From CALMEC01 sp964434425 (GTDB lineage: Bacteria; Actinomycetota; Thermoleophilia; Miltoncostaeales; Miltoncostaeaceae): 64,000 nt of DNA. The translations under genes were made by a program, and so were the position numbers. Under the pieces are notes generated by a model. The model had not been told where the DNA came from. It made no database searches and was given only the letters and a program-made list of their open reading frames with translations. Every line of letters starts with the position of its first letter. Position 1 is the first letter of the stretch. The stretch lies in the NCBI GenBank assembly GCA_964434425.1, contig CAYSVH010000011.1:27508-91507 (forward strand), written 5' to 3'. Positions 53,552-62,359 of the stretch are shown in pieces.

Positions 53552-55741
53552 TCAGTCGCAGGGGGCGCGACACATCTCCAGGTAGTGGGATTCCAGTCGT
53601 TCCGCCATGACGGCCGCCGAGTACTCGGCCTCGTACCGCAGCCGTCCCGCCCGGCCCAGGCGACGGCGGAGGTCGCCATCGGTCGCGAGGCTCACCATCG
53701 CGGCACGGAGTGCGTCCACGTCGTCCGGCGCGACAAGGAGACCGGTCCGGCCGTCCACGACGATCTCCGCGAGCCCCCCGACGTCCGACGCGATCACCGG
53801 CGCCCCGTGCATCATGGCCTCCACGGCGACGAGGCCGAAGGACTCGAAGAGCGACGGCACGACCACGACATCCGCCCTGCCATACGCATCCAGAAGGTCC
53901 GCCTCCTCCACCGCGCCCCGGAACGTCACCCTGTCGTCGCCGCCGGCGACCCGGAAACGGGTCTCGTACGGCTCTCCGCCCGACCCGGCGAAGGTGTCCG
54001 GGCCGAGAAGTTCCAGGCGCACCGAGGGGACCTGCCCGGCGAGCATGCGGAAGGCCTCGAGGAGAGGCACGACGCCCTTGCGCGGCTCGAGTCGGCCCAC
54101 GAAGACGAACAGGACATCGTCGTGCGCCGGACGGGGCCGGTGTGCATACGCGTCGGGCAGACCGTGCGGAACGAGGCTGACGCGCGCCTCCGGCAGATCA
54201 CATCCGTAGAGATCCTCGATCTCACGCACGATCCCGGGCCCGCAGGCCAGGAGCCGCGTCGCACCGACCAGGCTCCGCTCCTCCATCCCGATCAGCGCCC
54301 GGATCGCGGGCTGTTCCTCGTCCACCCGGTCATCGCTGACGGCGACCGCACGGAGGGGTGTGTACAGGCCCAGTGACGTCGGCCACCTCCCATCGTCGAG
54401 CAGGAGGACACCCTCCGAATCCCAGTTCGGCATCTGCACCACGTCGACCGGGCGCATTCCGTCGATGCGCTCCACCTCGCGGTGTGCGGCGGCACTGAAC
54501 GCCCACGCCTGGGGCACGGCGGCGTACGGAGCCGGGACGGGCTCGTCCGACGGCGGAACTCGGTGGATCCAGTATCCCGCGTCCTCGCGGTCGACCTGGA
54601 GCCTGCCGTCCCCTTCCGCGATGACCCGAACGAGATGTCCGCGCTCGGTGAGCCCGGTCGCGACGGCATGCATGAGGCGGGCGATCCCCCCAGGCGGCGA
54701 CGCCTCGAACGACCGCGCGATCAGGCAGAGGTGGAGGCGCTGTCGTGGACTCCTCCGGATGACGAACGGCAGAAACCTTCGCTCCGACGAAAACCACTCC
54801 GGATCGCGGACGCGAGGTGTCCCGAGAAGAGCGCGGCGCCAGCCTCTGTCCCCGTCCCGGGCGAGCGACTCATCGAACCGCTCCGCGGCGTCCGGCGCCA
54901 CGAGGCCGCTCGCCGCCCATTGGCCGACCCGCACCCGTTGCTCCGCGCACCACTCCGCGATGTCGTGGCCCACCGGCGTGATCCCGACGATCGGCGCACC
55001 GTGCTTGGCGCCGAAGTAGCACACGTTCTTGAGAATGCTCGACCAGTCGCGCACCACGCGGTGGTCGTTGCGGACGTCGCTCGGGAGGAACTGGTGATAC
55101 ACGAACCCGTTCTCCAGCAGGCGAACACGGTACCCCTGGTCGATGAGGCGCACACAGACGTCGGTCTCGTCCAGGTAGTAGTCGAACTCCTCGTCGAAGC
55201 CGCCGATCTCGACGAGGGCATCACGCCGGAAGCAGGCGTTGGTGCCCATCGTCGTGGGCAGACGCCACGACGACGGCGAGCCGAGCACCTCGGACGAGGC
55301 GGGCCCGGGCAGACGCCGGGACGACACCACGCCCGCGCGGGTGCAGAAGCTGTCCCACGCCTGAAAGGAGCCGCCGGTATGGTCGAAGACGGGTCCGCCG
55401 GTGGCCGCGACGTCCTCGCCCTCGAAGCCGGCGAGGAGCGCCGTCAGCCAACCGGGGTCGGGTACGGCGTCGTCGTCGATGAACGCGACGAACGCACCGG
55501 CCGCGGCCCGGATCCCGATGTTGCGTGACCGGGAGAGGTTCCGCTCGGGGCAGCCCACGAGGACGATCCGGTCACGCCAGGGGGCGATGGCATCCGCCAG
55601 GCCCTCCTGATCCGGCCCGGCGACGACGATCACCTCGGTCTCGCGATGGTCCAACGCGTCCAGTCCGCTCAGGGTCCGTGGAAGACTCGGGGCACGGCCG
55701 TTGGTGTTGACGACGACGGTCACGGGCCTCTCAGAGGCCAT
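53552..55741 (-). CDS. Bifunctional GT2-GT4 glycosyltransferase
   Basis: This 729-residue protein joins an N-terminal GT-A (GT2) domain (about 1-330: VTVVVNTNGRAPSL, FIDDDAVPDPGW, GGFDEEFDYYLDETDVC) to a C-terminal GT-B (GT4) domain (about 335-729: VFVGRLEPRKGVVPLL and EX7E in FESFGLVAVEAM). Both sites look intact, so it may add two different sugars in sequence or make a repeating disaccharide. The ATG at 55741 follows GAAGGTGGG. It overlaps the preceding GT stop by 11 bases. Confidence 0.88.
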   Translation of the reverse strand: MASERPVTVVVNTNGRAPSLPRTLSGLDALDHRETEVIVVAGPDQEGLADAIAPWRDRIVLVGCPERNLSRSRNIGIRAAAGAFVAFIDDDAVPDPGWLTALLAGFEGEDVAATGGPVFDHTGGSFQAWDSFCTRAGVVSSRRLPGPASSEVLGSPSSWRLPTTMGTNACFRRDALVEIGGFDEEFDYYLDETDVCVRLIDQGYRVRLLENGFVYHQFLPSDVRNDHRVVRDWSSILKNVCYFGAKHGAPIVGITPVGHDIAEWCAEQRVRVGQWAASGLVAPDAAERFDESLARDGDRGWRRALLGTPRVRDPEWFSSERRFLPFVIRRSPRQRLHLCLIARSFEASPPGGIARLMHAVATGLTERGHLVRVIAEGDGRLQVDREDAGYWIHRVPPSDEPVPAPYAAVPQAWAFSAAAHREVERIDGMRPVDVVQMPNWDSEGVLLLDDGRWPTSLGLYTPLRAVAVSDDRVDEEQPAIRALIGMEERSLVGATRLLACGPGIVREIEDLYGCDLPEARVSLVPHGLPDAYAHRPRPAHDDVLFVFVGRLEPRKGVVPLLEAFRMLAGQVPSVRLELLGPDTFAGSGGEPYETRFRVAGGDDRVTFRGAVEEADLLDAYGRADVVVVPSLFESFGLVAVEAMMHGAPVIASDVGGLAEIVVDGRTGLLVAPDDVDALRAAMVSLATDGDLRRRLGRAGRLRYEAEYSAAVMAERLESHYLEMCRAPCD

Positions 55742-56930
55742 GTCGACCCACCTTCGGCAGGGGATGGCCGGCGGATCCCGCATACCGTGCGAGCAGACCC
55801 GTCCAGGCGCGATCGTGCTCCTCGCGTGAGTACCCGGCGAGGTGGGTGGTCACCCGCCGCCGCCATTCCTCCGGAGACACCCGGCCCCGAACGGTCGGGA
55901 AACCGGCGGACGTCCCGGGCCCGGCGTTCGCGACCGCTTCTACCGCCCGGCCAAGTGCCGATGCCAGCGCCCGGGGATCGTGTGCGGGGAACACCATCCC
56001 GCAATCACCGACGATGTTGGGGAGGTTGCCCGCGTCGGAGGTGACCGGGAGGCACCCGTGGAGGAGCGCCTCGACGACCGGAACGCAGTACCCCTCGTGA
56101 TGGGAGGGCTGCACGAAGATGTCACTGCGACGGTAGAGGGCACTCAGGTCCCCGTCGCTGGGCCCGTCGACCACGCGGATGTGCGAACGCAGCCGCGGGT
56201 CGCGGCGGTGGGCGTCGAGTCGTCTCAGATACGCCGTCGATGAGAAGCGCGAATCCCCGGCCAGGGTGAGCGTGAAGTCCAGCTGCCCGCGCTCGGCGAG
56301 GATGGCCATCGCCGCGAAGAGATCGTCGAGGCCCTTCGCCCGGGCGAATCGCCCGCAGTACAGGACCTCCACCTCCTGAGCCCCTCCGGGAGTCCCGAGC
56401 GGGGACTCGGGCTCCACGTTGGCGGGCAGGTGGATCACGGAAAGCCGGTCCGAATCGACGCCCAGGCGAAGAAGGTCGTCCCGGTTGAACTCACTGTCGC
56501 ACACGACCCGGTCCATCTCGAAGAGATTCGAGAGCTGCCGATGCGACGCGTGGCAATGGAGGCGCTGGTGCCCCGTCTCCACCAGCTCCGGCGGCGTGAT
56601 GTTGTGGTAGACGGCAACGCTCGGGGTGTTCGGGGGCAGAAGGTAGACGACGTCGAAGTTCGGATAGTGGATGCCGAACTCGAAGATGTGCAGGTCGGCG
56701 TGACGGAACGCCGGCTTTGCGACGAGCTGTTGCGGGCCGCTCGCGATCTGGACACGATCGGTGACGATCTCGGCGTCGTGCACGAACGCCGTGGCCGTGA
56801 TCGGCCAGCCGTCCGCGACCAGCCGGTCGATGAGCTCCATCTTGATCGCGAGACTCGCCGATATGGCGTCGTTCCGCACCCAGATGCCGCTGTGCAGCGC
56901 GACCCGGAACCGGTGTCCTCCCGACGGCAT
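55731..56930 (-). CDS. Glycosyltransferase family 4
   Basis: A 399-residue GT-B enzyme with an N-terminal segment ALHSGIWVRNDAISASL, VAVYHNITPPEL, VLYCGRFARAKGLDDLFAAM and the EX7E motif in HEGYCVPVVEAL. Similar to WbdA-type and other mannosyl/rhamnosyltransferases. It starts at ATG 56930, overlapping the methyltransferase stop by one base, and overlaps the next GT gene. Confidence 0.88.
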   Translation of the reverse strand: MPSGGHRFRVALHSGIWVRNDAISASLAIKMELIDRLVADGWPITATAFVHDAEIVTDRVQIASGPQQLVAKPAFRHADLHIFEFGIHYPNFDVVYLLPPNTPSVAVYHNITPPELVETGHQRLHCHASHRQLSNLFEMDRVVCDSEFNRDDLLRLGVDSDRLSVIHLPANVEPESPLGTPGGAQEVEVLYCGRFARAKGLDDLFAAMAILAERGQLDFTLTLAGDSRFSSTAYLRRLDAHRRDPRLRSHIRVVDGPSDGDLSALYRRSDIFVQPSHHEGYCVPVVEALLHGCLPVTSDAGNLPNIVGDCGMVFPAHDPRALASALGRAVEAVANAGPGTSAGFPTVRGRVSPEEWRRRVTTHLAGYSREEHDRAWTGLLARYAGSAGHPLPKVGRHGL

Positions 56931-57817
56931 CACACCTCCCGGGCCGTCTTCGCCGTGATCTCGAACTCGAAGCACTCGCCGTTGAGCCGACCGCACACCG
57001 GAACCGCGACGTCCACGAAGCCGGCCTCCTCGAGCAGCGCCGTCAGCGACGACGGCGTGAACATCGTGTGGTGATAGTCCCCGTCGTACTCCTGCTCACC
57101 GAACGTCACCAGGCGGAGACGATCGAAGCTGAACGCCTGCTCGTCCTGGGCATGCGCGCGCAGCATCGCCTCGGCGTCGGGGACGACGGCCGAGAACTCC
57201 CCGCCGGGGACCAGCAGATCACGGAAGTGGGGCAGGAGCCGGCGACGGAGGCGCTCCTGCGGAAAGTGCTCCAGAAGGTGGGCCGAGTGGATCGCCTGGA
57301 TGCTTCCCGGGCGAAACGGCAGCGCGGCCACATCGGCGACGACGTCGATCCCCGGGAGTTCGCGGGCGTCCACGTTGACGAACCCGTCGATCGGATGGTG
57401 CCCGGCGCCGAGATTGAGCCGGACCGGTCCGTCGTGCGGGATCTCGACGGCCGGTCCGGCCGGCTCGACGTCGTCGGCGATGTTGCGAAGGGGCTGCTCC
57501 GCTGCGTCGCCATGCCGGAACTCGTGGAGGATCTCCCTCCGGATGAACTCGGTCCGCTGCTCCAGTGCGCTCAGCCTGCGTGCGAACTCACGGTCGGAGG
57601 CGTTCGACGTGCCGAGGCGGTCGAGAAGAAAGGGAAGGTGATCCCCGAGGCCGTCGATCTGCTCGGCCAGACGCGTGAACGCCTCCTCGGCCGCGGCCGC
57701 CCTGTGCTCCAGTTCGTCGACCCGCACCTCAAGGCGACGGGCCCGGTCCTGATCCTCCGTGAACTCCCGACGGGAGACGATCCTCTGACGCACAGGCCCT
57801 GTGATGCGCTCTTTCAT
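56930..57817 (-). CDS. Coiled-coil SAM methyltransferase (possible glycan-capping enzyme)
   Basis: This 295-residue protein has an N-terminal coiled coil (about 20-100, EVRVDELEHRAAAAEEAF) and a C-terminal class I methyltransferase domain (VRLNLGAGHHPIDGFVNVD near 133, then AHLLEHFPQERL and LLVPGGEFSAVVPD). In Wzm/Wzt systems with a recognition domain, a methyltransferase often caps the chain end. This gene is the best candidate for that role here. It is the first gene of a three-gene reverse operon. The 230 bases upstream hold no gene. Confidence 0.85.
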   Translation of the reverse strand: MKERITGPVRQRIVSRREFTEDQDRARRLEVRVDELEHRAAAAEEAFTRLAEQIDGLGDHLPFLLDRLGTSNASDREFARRLSALEQRTEFIRREILHEFRHGDAAEQPLRNIADDVEPAGPAVEIPHDGPVRLNLGAGHHPIDGFVNVDARELPGIDVVADVAALPFRPGSIQAIHSAHLLEHFPQERLRRRLLPHFRDLLVPGGEFSAVVPDAEAMLRAHAQDEQAFSFDRLRLVTFGEQEYDGDYHHTMFTPSSLTALLEEAGFVDVAVPVCGRLNGECFEFEITAKTAREV

Positions 57818-58047
57818 CTCTTTACTTCCCGCTCGTCGTCATATGGCCAGTGCGGACCCACGTGGTCCGTGCTCGCCCGAGGTCACGGATTACATCATGC
57901 GTCCCTCTCGCGGATATCGCCGACGATCGCCCTATGAGCAGCCACCCACCGGATGCCGACGTCGATCCACGGCGGGGCCCATACAACATGACGACCGGTG
58001 GCGACGCCGGGTCATATGTTCTCGACGCACCACGAGGCGCGGGGCGC

Positions 58048-59007
58048 CTACTTCGAGAGCCGCTCCAGATCGGCGTTGACCATCATCGCGACGAGTTCCT
58101 CGAAGCTCACCTTCGGCTGCCACCCGAGCTTCTCGCGCGCCTTCGCCGGATCGCCGATGAGCAGATCGACCTCCGCCGGACGCACGAACCGCTCGTCGAT
58201 GCGCACGTAGTCGTTCCAGTCGAGGCCAGCGTGCCCGAACGCCAGCTCCACGAGGCGCTCCACCGTGTGCGTCTCGCCCGTCGCAACGACATAATCGTCC
58301 GGATCCTCCTGCTGCAGCATGCGCCACATGGCCTCGACATAGTCGCCGGCGAAACCCCAGTCGCGCTTGGCGTCCAGGTTGCCCATGGCCAGATGGTCCG
58401 TGAGGCCGAGCTTGATGCGGGCCACACCGTCGGTGACCTTGCGGGTGACGAACTCGAGTCCGCGGCGCGGCGACTCGTGGTTGAACAGGATCCCCGACGA
58501 GCAGTGCATCCCGTAGCTCTCGCGGTAGTTCACGGTGATGTAGTGCCCGTAGCACTTGGCCACACCGTAGGGGCTCCGCGGATAGAGGGGCGTCACCTCG
58601 GACTGCGGCACCTCCTGCACCTTGCCGAACATCTCGCTGGAGCTCGCCTGGTAGAAGCGGATCCCCGGGTTCACCTGCTTGATCGCCTCGAGGAGACGCG
58701 TCACACCGACGGCGGTGAACTCGGCCGTGAGCACCGGCTGCGCCCACGAGGTCGGGACGAAGGACTGCGCCGCGAGGTTGTACACCTCGTCCGGTTCCGA
58801 CTCCGTGATCGCCTGGGTGAGCGACGGCTGATCCAGGAGGTCGCCCTGCACGAAGGTGATGCGCTCACGGATGTGCTCGATCCGGTCGTACGACTCGGTG
58901 GAGGCACGCCGGACCATCCCCCAGACGTCGTACCCCTTGTCGAGCAGAAGCTCCGCGAGATACGAACCGTCCTGCCCGGTGATACCGGTGATCAAAGCAG
59001 TGGGCAC
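58048..59007 (-). CDS. gmd: Gmd, GDP-mannose 4,6-dehydratase
   Basis: This 319-residue extended short-chain dehydrogenase has GITGQDGSYLAELLL (8-22), SSSEMFGKVQ with the catalytic Ser/Thr region, and the YPRSPYGVAK Tyr-x-x-x-Lys pair, followed by FNHESPRRG, a Gmd signature. It makes GDP-4-keto-6-deoxymannose. The GTG at 59007 is preceded by GAGGAGGA, an excellent ribosome site. It lies one base after rmd, on the same strand. Confidence 0.95.
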   Translation of the reverse strand: MPTALITGITGQDGSYLAELLLDKGYDVWGMVRRASTESYDRIEHIRERITFVQGDLLDQPSLTQAITESEPDEVYNLAAQSFVPTSWAQPVLTAEFTAVGVTRLLEAIKQVNPGIRFYQASSSEMFGKVQEVPQSEVTPLYPRSPYGVAKCYGHYITVNYRESYGMHCSSGILFNHESPRRGLEFVTRKVTDGVARIKLGLTDHLAMGNLDAKRDWGFAGDYVEAMWRMLQQEDPDDYVVATGETHTVERLVELAFGHAGLDWNDYVRIDERFVRPAEVDLLIGDPAKAREKLGWQPKVSFEELVAMMVNADLERLSK

Positions 59008-59008
59008 G

Positions 59009-59962
59009 TCATTCCTCCTCGTCGATGCGCCCGCGCCAGTGATCGAGCGTGTCGCGCACCGTGTCCGTCAGGTGATGTTCAGGCCGCCAACCGGTGTCCG
59101 CGGTCAGACGCTCCGCGGAACCATAGAGGTCGGGTTGCTCACCCTCCCGCCGACGCTCCGCATCACTTACAAATCGCACACGTCCGTTCGCGTGGACGGC
59201 GATGAGGTCGAGCACGTCCTGCACCGAGACCGATCGGCCCGAGGCGACCACGTACGGAACCGTCGGATCACCGGACTCGAGGATGAGGCGGTATGCCCGC
59301 ACCACGTCGCGCACATCGAGGAAGTCGCGCCGGGTCGACGTGTTCCCCACCCGTACCTCGATCGGATCGAGACCGTCCCGCTCGCCGCGCACGACCTGTC
59401 GCGCAACGCTCGGCACAAGGAAGCGCTCGTCCTGTCCCGGTCCCAGGTGGTTGAACGGCCGGGCGCGCGCCACATGGAGGCCGTAGCCGTCGTGGTACTG
59501 CCGCACCATGATGTCGACGGCGGCCTTCGACGCGCCGTACGGCGAGTGCGGACGAAGCGGCGTGTCCTCCACCACGGGGAGGTGTGCGACGTCGACGAGG
59601 CCGTAAACCTCGGAACTGGCGACGACGAGCGCCCGCGCCGCGGGATGGGCACCGCGCACCGCCTCGAGGACAGACAGCGTGCCGTCCACGTTGAGGCGCC
59701 ATGTCCCGACCGGATCGGCGAACGACCGCCCGACGGATGCGGCACCCGCCAGGTGCACGATGACGTCCGGACGCAGATCGCCGACGAGTGCGGCCACGCC
59801 GTGACCGTCCAGGATGTCGGCCGTGTGGACGGTGTCCACCGATGCGATCGGCACGCGGGGCGCGACGATGTCGAGACCGTGGACCTCGTAGCCGGCGTCG
59901 GTCAGCTCGGCCGCCAGATGGCGTCCCACGAAGCCCGAGATGCCGGTGACCAGCGCGCGCAC
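59009..59962 (-). CDS. rmd: GDP-6-deoxy-D-mannose reductase (RMD-like)
   Basis: This 317-residue extended short-chain dehydrogenase has VTGISGFVGRHLA (5-17), VVASSEVYG, the SPYGASKAAVD Tyr-Lys pair and RPFNHLGPGQ. It fits RMD, which reduces the Gmd product to GDP-D-rhamnose; a role in GDP-6-deoxytalose synthesis is possible. A GDP-fucose synthase is less likely by sequence form. TATCGT is six bases before the GTG start, so the rmd-gmd transcript is probably leaderless. Confidence 0.85.
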   Translation of the reverse strand: MRALVTGISGFVGRHLAAELTDAGYEVHGLDIVAPRVPIASVDTVHTADILDGHGVAALVGDLRPDVIVHLAGAASVGRSFADPVGTWRLNVDGTLSVLEAVRGAHPAARALVVASSEVYGLVDVAHLPVVEDTPLRPHSPYGASKAAVDIMVRQYHDGYGLHVARARPFNHLGPGQDERFLVPSVARQVVRGERDGLDPIEVRVGNTSTRRDFLDVRDVVRAYRLILESGDPTVPYVVASGRSVSVQDVLDLIAVHANGRVRFVSDAERRREGEQPDLYGSAERLTADTGWRPEHHLTDTVRDTLDHWRGRIDEEE

Positions 59963-60021
59963 CCGGCGACGATACCAGCGCGATGTCGCGCTTCTCCGCC
60001 CATGACGGGCGACCGTACGAG

Positions 60022-60360
60022 CTAGATGGTTGATTCCACGGACCTCGCGGCGTGGTGCACCCCCCCGGCGGCGCGGATACGCCACCGGACACCTCGAACA
60101 GGCAAACCGGCATGCCCGTCGGCACCCGGCGACGCCCCGCATCCACCGATGACGCACCCCACATCCACGATCTCCGTGGAATCAACCATGGAGATGATCG
60201 ATTCCACGGACCTCGCGGCGTGGCGTGTGCCCCCGGCGGCGCGGATGCGCCACCGGACACCTCGGAAAGGACACCACCCTGACCGTCGGCGCCCGGCGAC
60301 GCCCCGCATCCACCGGTGACGCACCCCACATCCACGATCTCCGTGGAATCAACCATCTAG
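60022..60360. repeat. Family 2 dimeric repeat, locus B
   Basis: CTAG at both ends (60022-60025 and 60357-60360) bounds two tandem units starting at 60026 and 60194. The outer ends ATGGTTGATTCCACGGA and TCCGTGGAATCAACCAT are perfect 17-base inverted repeats. Orientation is opposite to locus A. It lies between the divergent rmd and secreted-protein genes. Confidence 0.9.
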
Positions 60361-60370
60361 CCTCTACCGG
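60358..60370 (+). promoter_or_regulatory. -10 element partly made by the repeat end
   Basis: TAGCCT (60358-60363) is seven bases before the GTG at 60371. Its TAG is the end of the CTAG that bounds the repeat. Confidence 0.5.
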
Positions 60371-60760
60371 GTGTCGTCCCGAATCCGCACACTGATCGTC
60401 GCCCTGCTGGCGTTCGCTCTCGTGGCCGTCCCGGCCTCGGCCTCGCCCGAGGACGTGATCCGCGAGTTCCAGGACAACCGCCAGGACATAACGTCGAAGT
60501 ACAGCTGGAGCGATCTCCGCGGCGCCGTGACGCTCGGACGCACGGTGTTCCTCGGCGACGACGCCTACCAGGTGCAGCTTGCCGACGAGGTGCAGCGGGT
60601 GATCGCGCGTGACCACCTCGGCCTGGCCGAGGCCCCGGCGACGACGATGGACCCGGCGCGCCTCCCGTCCTGGATCATCGCCCTCGCCACGGCCACCTTC
60701 ATCCTGATCGCCACGGGGATCGCCGCCGCCGTCTGGCGCCGGGTACGACCGCTTCGCTGA
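60371..60760 (+). CDS. Small secreted or anchored protein of unknown function
   Basis: This 129-residue protein has a signal peptide (1-24, VALLAFALVAVPASA), a short extracellular part (25-95) and a C-terminal transmembrane helix (about 99-121) with an RRVRPLR end. No family is recognised. The GTG start is supported by the -10 hexamer seven bases upstream. The next gene, for a malic-enzyme-like protein, has its own promoter region. Confidence 0.7.
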   Translation: MSSRIRTLIVALLAFALVAVPASASPEDVIREFQDNRQDITSKYSWSDLRGAVTLGRTVFLGDDAYQVQLADEVQRVIARDHLGLAEAPATTMDPARLPSWIIALATATFILIATGIAAAVWRRVRPLR

Positions 60761-60855
60761 CGTCCCGCCGCACCGGGCTCCGGTAAAGTCACGCGGCGCG
60801 ATTTCGTCCGCCGTCCGCCCGCGCCCACCGCCACGATCCTCCAGACGAGAAGGCA

Positions 60856-62274
60856 ATGAGCCAACAAACGCCGACATACACGCTGTCCGTCCGTGCCACG
60901 ATCGACCCGAAGGTCGAGAGGCTGGGCCGCGTACTGTCGATCATCGGCGAGAACGGCGCCGAGGTCACGGCCACCGACTTCGTGCGATCCACCACCGGAG
61001 GGGTCACCCGCGACATCACCGTCCTCGTCCGCGACGCCGACCACGGCGACGCGCTCGTCGCCACGCTCGGCGCGCTGGACGGCGTCACCATCGCCTGGGC
61101 GCTCGATCGTGTGGCGCAGTCGCACATCGGCGGCAAGATGACCATGCGCAACCGGGCGCCGCTCACCAGCCGCGACGACCTCTCCATGGCGTACACGCCG
61201 GGTGTCGCACGGGTGTGCATGGCGATCCACGACGACCCCGAGCGCACGTGGGACCTCACCATCCGCGGCAACAGCATCGCCGTCATCACCGACGGCTCCA
61301 GCGTCGTCGGGCAGGGCGACCTGGGGCCGCTGGCAGCGCTGCCGGCAGCCGAGGCGAAGTGCATGTTCCTGCGGGAGGGCGCCGCCATCGACGGGTTCCC
61401 GCTGCCCCTCGACGTCCGCGAAGCCTCCGACATCGCCAACGTCGTGCAGAAGATCACCTCGGTGTTCGCCGGCGTCCACATCACGGACATGGCCGCACCC
61501 AAGTGTTTCGAGGTGCAGCGACTCCTGGAGGAGAGCCTCGACATCCCGGTGCTCCACGACGTGCAGGAGGGCACCGCCGCCGCGGTCCTCGCCGCGCTGA
61601 CCAACGCGTTCGGGCTGGTCGGCACGGCCCCGGCCGACGCCACGGTCGTGGTCGCCGGGCTCGGACCCAGCGGGGTCGCGACCGCACGCCTGCTCACCGT
61701 GGCGGGTGTCGGCAACGTGATCGCCGTCAACCGCGACGGTGCGATCACGCAGGGCAACACGCAGGGCCGCCCGGAGCTCGAATGGATCGCCGAGCACACC
61801 AACCCCGAGGCGCGCCGCGGATCGCTCGCCGAGGTCATCACGGGGGCCGACGCCGTCGTGGGCCTCACCCGGCCGGGGATCATCACTGCCGACGACATCT
61901 CCCGCATGGCGAAGGACCCGGTCGTGCTCGCACTGGCCATGCCGGATCCCGACATCGCGCGCGAGGAGGCGGTCGCCGCCGGAGCCCACGTCTACGCATC
62001 CGGGCGCCCTGACCTTCCCAACCAGATCACATCGGGCCTGGCCTTCCCGGGCATGTGGCGCGGGGCGCTCGACTGCCGGGCGACGGCGATCGACGACGGC
62101 ATGGTCCTCGCAGCCGCACGCGCCATCGCGGAGACGTCGGCCGACGGCGCCGCCCCGGACCACATCATCCCGTCGGTGTTCAACGCCGACCTGGTGCCCA
62201 ACGTCGCGCGCGCCGTGCGCGAGGCGGCCGTCGCGGCCGGGCTCGCCCGGATCGCCGACGGCGCGACCGCCTAG
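60856..62274 (+). CDS. ACT-domain malic-enzyme-like protein with altered active site
   Basis: This 472-residue protein has an N-terminal ACT domain (about 7-85) and a malic-enzyme core. Tyr of SMAYTPGVA and Lys of LPAAEAK, the acid/base pair, remain, as does the nucleotide motif GLGPSG. But HDDQHGTA reads HDVQEGTA (Val236 in place of the metal-binding Asp), LED reads ITD (Thr210 for Glu), the substrate Asn of ANPDP is Met362, and NN of NQINNVLVFPG is TS (392-393). It is thus a paralogue with changed or lost catalysis. GAGAAGG precedes the ATG and TAAAGT (60784-60789) is a likely -10. Confidence 0.85.
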   Translation: MSQQTPTYTLSVRATIDPKVERLGRVLSIIGENGAEVTATDFVRSTTGGVTRDITVLVRDADHGDALVATLGALDGVTIAWALDRVAQSHIGGKMTMRNRAPLTSRDDLSMAYTPGVARVCMAIHDDPERTWDLTIRGNSIAVITDGSSVVGQGDLGPLAALPAAEAKCMFLREGAAIDGFPLPLDVREASDIANVVQKITSVFAGVHITDMAAPKCFEVQRLLEESLDIPVLHDVQEGTAAAVLAALTNAFGLVGTAPADATVVVAGLGPSGVATARLLTVAGVGNVIAVNRDGAITQGNTQGRPELEWIAEHTNPEARRGSLAEVITGADAVVGLTRPGIITADDISRMAKDPVVLALAMPDPDIAREEAVAAGAHVYASGRPDLPNQITSGLAFPGMWRGALDCRATAIDDGMVLAAARAIAETSADGAAPDHIIPSVFNADLVPNVARAVREAAVAAGLARIADGATA

Positions 62275-62359
62275 CGCCGGCCGCCGGCGCACAGGATCGC
62301 GGGCGGAGGGTGTGTGATGCCACGGTCACCCTGAGGGGCGGCCATGGCATCGGGCCCCG

